Virus record (IMG/VR): IMGVR_UViG_3300032516_002100
Coordinates: 1 to 26,814 of that record
Length of the DNA stretch: 26,814 nucleotides
Source of the DNA: a virus
Strand: one strand, 5' to 3'
A model generated the notes under the pieces. It was given only the letters and a program-made list of their open reading frames with translations. It was not told where the DNA came from and made no database searches. The position numbers and the translations under genes were made by a program. How positions within the stretch are numbered: the first letter of the stretch is position 1; every line of letters starts with the position of its first letter. Positions 22,659-26,814 of this stretch are shown here, one piece after another.

Positions 22659-24424
22659 TGACCCGTCGCGCTGGGTTCATCGCGGCTACCACCGCCAAGA
22701 GCACCGGGGCGGACCACGTCGTGATCGCGCGCCCGGCGAACGCCAAGACGGGCGACCTGCTTTACCTCCACTACGTGATCGGTGACCTCGTGGCTGAGTC
22801 GCCGTCGCTGACGGTCCCGGACGGCGGCTGGGCGTTCGACGGCTACACCTCGCCGTTCAGCAACGTGCGCGCGCTGTCAGCGTATCGCTACATCGACGAC
22901 ATCGACACCGAGCCCCAGTCCTACACGTTCACCTACACCGCCTCGCGCCCGACCGTCGCCGTGCTGCAAGCGGTGCGCGGCGTGGTGCGCGACTTCACCT
23001 ACGACCCCGAAAGCTACCCAAACGGGTTCTACGCGCCGGCCGAGTCAAGCGGTGGTGCGTCGAGCGACACCGGGACGGCCATGGTTGCCAACACCGGCGA
23101 CTTCCCGCAGACGGCCGTCGACCACGTGCTGATCGGCTACGTGTTCCTGGCCTACGACAGCGGTGCCGGCTCGCCGTCGATTCGCCTGCACCCTTCGCTC
23201 AGGGTCGCCGCGTCGGACAGCATCACCAAGCTCGCCGTCGTGCTGTGCCACCAGCTGGTCAAGCACCCGTCGATACCGGCCCCCGAGCTGACCGCCACGC
23301 TGTCGGCGAGCAAGCCGTGGCGCGTGGCGTCGGTGGCCTTCGAGCCCGACTGGATCACGGCACAGGGCGAACTGTTCGACATCGGCAAGAACACGCTGCC
23401 GTCCTGGTACGCTGACGACGACAAGCGCGCCGACGAGTTCCTGGGCGCGGCGGCAGCGCAGGTGTACAAGGCGCGCGCGCTGTCAGCCCACTACCTAGCA
23501 GAGCAGAGCTTGATCCTGTCGGCCACCGGGCCGATTCTTCCCTGGCAGGCGTCGCACGCCTACGCCGTCGGCGATTGCACCACGTTCTTCGGCTATGTCT
23601 TCGAGGTCGCGGCGGCTGGCACGTCAAGCGCCACGCCCCCCACCTTTCTGACGTACTTCATCAACGACAACGACGTGGTGTGGACGCTTCAGCGCCCGGG
23701 TGGACTGGAGCCGGACTGGCTCGACCAGCATGCCGTGGATCGTGGCACGCGCCGCTCGGCGGGTGAGCGTGATGCAGCGCTGCGCACGCGGCTTCGCAAC
23801 ATGGACGACAACGTCACGCGCCCGGGGCTGCTCGCCGCGCTGCGCGCCATGCTGGTCGTCGCCGGTCTTGGCCCTGACCCGGCGATGACCGAACTGCCGC
23901 GCTGCCGCGCCCACAATGGCACGTACAACACCGACGGCAGCGGGGGGACATTGCACATCACCGGACCCGACGCCGACGGCAACATGCGCATGTCGCAGCC
24001 ACGCGTGTTTGGCGACACCGTTACTATCCCCTGGCATCGACCGCCATTCATGGAGCGCTTCCCGGGGCAGACGACGTATCGCCTGTCGATTGTCGGCACG
24101 GTGTCCAACGACGGTGAGTTTGACGTGATCGGGCTCGACGGCGACCTGGCCATCTACCACAATCCGTCCGGCGTTGCCGAGGTGTCGCCTGGTGACGCCG
24201 ATTGCACGATCTATCACTACGACGAGATGGCGAACCTGCGTGATGGGTTCCGACGCGCCTTCTCAAACCGTGGGTATCGATCGGGTAGCCAGCGCCCGGC
24301 CAAGATCATTGTCATGCTCCCCTATGCGGCGACGGCTAGTTTCCAGGCGTCGGTTCGTGAGATGCTTCGGCAGAAGAAGGCGGGTGGCGTGCTGGCCATC
24401 GTCGAACGGAGACTTAACCCATGA
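22658..24424 (+). CDS. gpI/YmfQ-like baseplate tail protein with added binding domains
   Basis: 588 residues, much longer than P2 gpI (about 176) or YmfQ-like proteins (about 200). Residues 1-220 are a beta-sandwich-like domain (DHVVIARPANAKTGDLLYLH, then GWAFDG, RALSAYRYIDD and YTFTYTASRPTVAVLQAVRG) of a type seen in phage adhesins. Residues about 245-290 resemble the start of a gpI/YmfQ domain (LPSWYADDDKRADEFLGAAA). Near 295-345, WQASHAYAVGDCTTFFGYVF ending in NDNDVVWTL resembles a carbohydrate-binding module repeat. The C-terminal 240 residues hold a helical linker and another strand domain. It probably links baseplate to fibres and may bind surface sugars. The gpJ-gpI order supports it. 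Confidence 0.72.
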   Translation: MTRRAGFIAATTAKSTGADHVVIARPANAKTGDLLYLHYVIGDLVAESPSLTVPDGGWAFDGYTSPFSNVRALSAYRYIDDIDTEPQSYTFTYTASRPTVAVLQAVRGVVRDFTYDPESYPNGFYAPAESSGGASSDTGTAMVANTGDFPQTAVDHVLIGYVFLAYDSGAGSPSIRLHPSLRVAASDSITKLAVVLCHQLVKHPSIPAPELTATLSASKPWRVASVAFEPDWITAQGELFDIGKNTLPSWYADDDKRADEFLGAAAAQVYKARALSAHYLAEQSLILSATGPILPWQASHAYAVGDCTTFFGYVFEVAAAGTSSATPPTFLTYFINDNDVVWTLQRPGGLEPDWLDQHAVDRGTRRSAGERDAALRTRLRNMDDNVTRPGLLAALRAMLVVAGLGPDPAMTELPRCRAHNGTYNTDGSGGTLHITGPDADGNMRMSQPRVFGDTVTIPWHRPPFMERFPGQTTYRLSIVGTVSNDGEFDVIGLDGDLAIYHNPSGVAEVSPGDADCTIYHYDEMANLRDGFRRAFSNRGYRSGSQRPAKIIVMLPYAATASFQASVREMLRQKKAGGVLAIVERRLNP

Positions 24425-25587
24425 ATTCAAAGCGAGTGCTGTTCAACGACGGCGAGGGAATTGACCTCAACGACGTCAACATCGCGCAAGACCAGCTCCG
24501 CAACCTCGTGCTCGGAACACTGCTGGAACGTACTGCCGGCATGTCCAACGGCCTCGGCTGGCTCTACGGAGCTGACGGCAAGTATCGCGTCAACACCATC
24601 GCCGGGATCCCCGCCATCGGTGGGTGGGCGTCGCCTGGTTCAACTCGGCACATGAACGTCTATCCCGGCATGTTCTGGGACGTCGCCCTGACGGGTGCCA
24701 TCGAGGACCAATTTGACGACCCAACCCGCAAGATGGCAATCGGCACCACGTCGGCCGGTTCAATCGGGTCGTATGCGACGAGTGAAAACGTCGGTCCCGG
24801 CTCGGCTAACGCCTCGGGCAGCGACCGATGGGACAGCATCGAGGTCGAGATCGTTCAGAGCGACGGCGACGCCGAGACGCGCGACTTCGAGGACGCATCG
24901 ACCAGGGCGCTCACGAGCACGTCGCAGAGCAAGCGCAAGCGGTGGGCGGCCGTCTTCACCATCCACGAGGGTACGGGCGGTGCAGCCGGCGAGGTGTACA
25001 AGGGTCCCGCCGTCACCGCCGGGAAGCACAAGCTGTGCGCCATGCTGCTGCCAAACGCTGGCACCGCGTACACCGACGTTCGCGACTTTCGCATCCCAAT
25101 TGCACCGATCAGGCGCACCACGGTCGTGCCAAAGCACGCGATGGTGACGAGCGATGGATGGACCTCGAATGACGATGGTTCAATCGAGCGGTCGGCGAAT
25201 GCCAAGTACGCCTATATCCTGCTCGGCAATGGCTACGGCAATACCAGGCTTCTCGACCTGATCATGTCCTACAAGCTCGCGGCGGGTAGCACCGTCAAGC
25301 TGGGCTTGGTCGAGATGGCGGCTGGTGGAATCTCGTTCGACGAGATCATCGACATCTCGTCGAGCTTCACGCTCGACGGTACCGCCCGTTACGCACATGT
25401 CGACATGTCGGCGCACGGGGTGTGGTTCAACGGTGTCGGGGCGTGGTGCGAGGACAACATCGTCACCATGGCACCGAGCATCGCGTTCACCGCGAACATC
25501 CCAACCGGGTTCGCGATCCAGATCAAGACCGGGTCGGCTGCGCAGCACATCGTCAACGGTTTGCAGATCGCGCACATCGGACCCTGA
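24421..25587 (+). CDS. Putative tail fibre / receptor-binding protein
   Basis: 388 residues, ATG overlapping the previous stop (ATGA). The N-terminal 60 residues (FNDGEGIDLNDVNIAQDQLR, then NLVLGTLLERTAGMS) look like a baseplate-attachment segment. The rest is strand rich, Gly/Ser/Thr/Asp rich, with few charges clustered, as in fibre or tip domains. The third codon position is less biased here than in neighbouring genes (more A/T, for example GAATTC and CAATTG near the ends), which fits more recent exchange of the host-range gene. The function is inferred from place and composition. Confidence 0.68.
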   Translation: MNSKRVLFNDGEGIDLNDVNIAQDQLRNLVLGTLLERTAGMSNGLGWLYGADGKYRVNTIAGIPAIGGWASPGSTRHMNVYPGMFWDVALTGAIEDQFDDPTRKMAIGTTSAGSIGSYATSENVGPGSANASGSDRWDSIEVEIVQSDGDAETRDFEDASTRALTSTSQSKRKRWAAVFTIHEGTGGAAGEVYKGPAVTAGKHKLCAMLLPNAGTAYTDVRDFRIPIAPIRRTTVVPKHAMVTSDGWTSNDDGSIERSANAKYAYILLGNGYGNTRLLDLIMSYKLAAGSTVKLGLVEMAAGGISFDEIIDISSSFTLDGTARYAHVDMSAHGVWFNGVGAWCEDNIVTMAPSIAFTANIPTGFAIQIKTGSAAQHIVNGLQIAHIGP

Positions 25588-25589
25588 CC

Positions 25590-26165
25590 ATGGTCGAGGA
25601 CAAGAACAAGGAGGGCGGCGGCGGGCGGCGGGTGAACACCCCCGTTGCCGGCATCACCGTGCGCCCGGTTCCACCTGAACGAGACGACAACACCCCGGTC
25701 GTCCACATCGAGATGCAACGCCGGCCGGTCGCGATGCCGCTTCAGGCCACGTCCGAGGCCACGTCCGAGGCCAAGAACGACACAGTCGAGAAGCTGGCCG
25801 CCGCGCTCGCCAAGCGCATGAACAGCGGTGGGGCGGGCGGTGGAGGGGCGCGACGTCCGAACCGCCTGGGAAGCGAATGGCTGCGCTTCTTCCTGGGCTG
25901 GCTCGGTGCGGTGCTGCTCGCCATCGGCATGTGGTACCTCAGTGTCCGCGACGCGCTGCGCGATCGCCCCACGCAGAACGACATCGTGCGCATGATGTCC
26001 GAGGCGGTGAGCCTGCACGAACAGCGCGGGATTCACCCACAGACCGACGACCGCCTCAAGAGCATCGAGCTAAAGCAAGGCGCGATGCGCGAGGAACAGC
26101 TGCACCAGGGCGACCAGCTCGACACCATCATCAAGCGGCTCGACGCCGTGAAGGGACGACCGTAG
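25590..26165 (+). CDS. Single-pass membrane protein with C-terminal coiled coil, possibly lysis related
   Basis: 191 residues, ATG 2 bases after the fibre stop. The first 95 residues are Pro/Gly/Arg/Thr rich and likely disordered. They include a short repeat (ATSEATSEA, from a 12-base DNA tandem repeat at 25745-25773). A hydrophobic span at 97-117 (WLRFFLGWLGAVLLAIGMWY) is a good membrane helix with Arg before it. Residues 120-190 are helical and charged with heptad character (DRLKSIELKQGAMREEQLHQ). The layout suits a holin accessory (XhlA-like, but with the order reversed) or an inner-membrane spanin-like protein, but no family match is certain. Confidence 0.68.
   Translation: MVEDKNKEGGGGRRVNTPVAGITVRPVPPERDDNTPVVHIEMQRRPVAMPLQATSEATSEAKNDTVEKLAAALAKRMNSGGAGGGGARRPNRLGSEWLRFFLGWLGAVLLAIGMWYLSVRDALRDRPTQNDIVRMMSEAVSLHEQRGIHPQTDDRLKSIELKQGAMREEQLHQGDQLDTIIKRLDAVKGRP
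25745..25773 (+). repeat. 12-base tandem repeat, about 2.4 copies
   Basis: GGCCACGTCCGA occurs twice in a row followed by GGCCA. The unit is a multiple of three, so copy changes would add or remove four residues in the disordered region of the membrane protein without breaking the frame. Confidence 0.6.
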
Positions 26166-26296
26166 CATGCGCGTCGTCTTCGACCAGCTCACACGCGCGC
26201 TCCGACGAGGAGGACTAGCCCATGCGCGTGCTGGACACCGGCCGAGGTCTACGGCATCCTGATCGTGACCGACATTCCGTAGCGTAGGAGCACTCC
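26166..26296 (+). other. Short cryptic stretch with one strong RBS and no convincing gene
   Basis: Between the membrane protein and the next gene there is a strong GAGGAGGA at 26207-26214, 8 bases before ATG 26222. That ATG opens only 21 codons (stop 26285-26287), reading MRVLDTGRGLRHPDRDRHSV, which does not look like protein. The next frame over reads AEVYGILIVTDIP then a stop, which does. Removing one G near 26239-26241 would join them into MRVLDTAEVYGILIVTDIP. This may be a small gene broken by a one-base insertion, a sequencing error, or a frameshift site. A second ATG (26167) opens 31 unconvincing codons. Confidence 0.35.
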
Positions 26297-26641
26297 ATGG
26301 CCGACGAGAAGCGCATCATCATCAAGCGGGCCGCGCCGATCGCACGCTCGCCGTTCGTGGCGGTCGACGTGCTGGACGAAGCCGAAGTGTTCAACCTAGC
26401 GACCGGGGATTTGGTCTATCTGGGGCGCGACGTCGACGCGAAGGGCAATAGCGACGCGGCGGCCAGGTCGCGCAAGGTGACGCTGTCGCCTGAGATCATG
26501 GATCTGGTGCGTGCCGACCTGGTCGCGCAGGCGCAGAAGATCTCCGAGAAGGACGGCGGCCTTCCCGACGGCGACGTGGTGGCGGCGGTCGCCGAGCTGG
26601 CCGCCGCGGTTGCCGTCGACGTGGCCCCGGTCAAGGGGTAG
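26297..26641 (+). CDS. Small hypothetical protein
   Basis: 114 residues with TAGGAG about 8 bases upstream. The N-terminal 60 residues are mixed strand and charged (DEKRIIIKRAAPIARSPFVA), the middle has a helical segment (SPEIMDLVRADLVAQAQKIS), and the C-terminus is Ala/Val rich (VAAVAELAAAVAVDVAP), helical rather than membrane spanning. I do not recognise a family. It lies beyond the fibre and membrane genes, perhaps a virion or late accessory protein. The next gene starts 2 bases after its stop. Confidence 0.7.
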   Translation: MADEKRIIIKRAAPIARSPFVAVDVLDEAEVFNLATGDLVYLGRDVDAKGNSDAAARSRKVTLSPEIMDLVRADLVAQAQKISEKDGGLPDGDVVAAVAELAAAVAVDVAPVKG

Positions 26642-26643
26642 CG

Positions 26644-26814
26644 GTGGCCGACCAGGCATTCCGCGTCAAGACGCTCGCGCTCGCGAATGCGACCCTGAGC
26701 GGCGGCATGCGTTCGGCGACTGCGACCGGCACGCGACCGGCGCGCCTGGTCGAGGCCGCGGACAAGTCGTTCGCGTCGATCGCCAGCACGACGAGCGTCA
26801 GTCCCGGCATCGTG
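26644..26814 (+). CDS. Start of an unrecognised protein (3' end outside window)
   Basis: GTG at 26644 opens a frame that stays open for 57 codons to the window edge. The visible part is Ala/Thr/Ser rich (FRVKTLALANATLSGGMRSA, then FASIASTTSVSPGIV), a composition common in phage tail appendage and virion proteins. Too little is present to name it. AAGGGG about 8 bases upstream supports the GTG. Confidence 0.6.
   Translation, partial: MADQAFRVKTLALANATLSGGMRSATATGTRPARLVEAADKSFASIASTTSVSPGIV

Noticed and set aside
25745-25773. CRISPR-like or phase-variable repeat
   Set aside because: Only about 2.4 copies of a 12-base unit with no spacers, and the unit is a multiple of three.
25590-26165. Calling this gene a holin or spanin outright
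   Set aside because: Only one membrane helix and a coiled coil are seen; no motif and no neighbouring endolysin in the window supports a firm name.
1-26814. Prophage boundaries or att sites
   Set aside because: No integrase, tRNA, bacterial flank or matching end repeats were seen, so lysogeny cannot be judged.

Overview
The window is a continuous stretch of a tailed double-stranded DNA phage genome (free phage or prophage). All supported genes lie on the + strand, packed head to tail with many start/stop overlaps (ATGA, GTGA, TGATG). A tail sheath, a tail tube and a P2/Mu-type baseplate set show a contractile (myovirus-type) tail. The sequence is strongly G+C rich, with G or C at most third codon positions, so the host is probably also G+C rich. 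Nothing here fixes the host genus. There is no integrase, att site, tRNA, rRNA, CRISPR array or insertion sequence.

Layout. (1) 1-1671: the end of an unrecognised gene, then queE and folE, two genes of the 7-deazaguanine (preQ0) pathway; other pathway genes may lie to the left. (2) 1675-3708: small and large terminase subunits. (3) 3771-4628: an unknown gene and a phage GroES-like co-chaperonin. (4) 4653-8013: portal, a cluster of small overlapping genes whose first member looks like an Acb2-type anti-CBASS cyclic-nucleotide sponge, and a Mu gpF-like head morphogenesis protein. (5) 8045-13283: scaffold-like protein, major capsid protein, probable head accessory proteins, and neck/tail-completion proteins. 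(6) 13298-17913: tail sheath, tail tube, tail-assembly chaperone with a probable -1 frameshift partner, and tape measure. (7) 17917-24424: baseplate genes (LysM protein, gpD-like hub, spike, gpW/gp25-like wedge, gpJ-like wedge, gpI-like protein with extra binding domains). (8) 24421-26814: a putative fibre, a one-pass membrane protein with a probable coiled-coil tail, a cryptic stretch, a small unknown gene, and the start of another gene at the right edge.

Together this is a late morphogenesis module: package DNA, build the head, build the tail, attach the baseplate and fibres. Three kinds of accessory function sit in it. FolE and QueE fit modification of phage DNA with 7-deazaguanines against restriction. 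The GroES-like protein fits folding of the capsid by the host GroEL. The Acb2-like protein fits sequestration of CBASS signal nucleotides. The small genes beside the Acb2 homologue (6643-7090) are the best place here to look for undescribed counter-defence functions. No gap between genes exceeds about 200 bases; the longer gaps hold inverted repeats at 8841-8873, 10432-10483 and 11514-11579.
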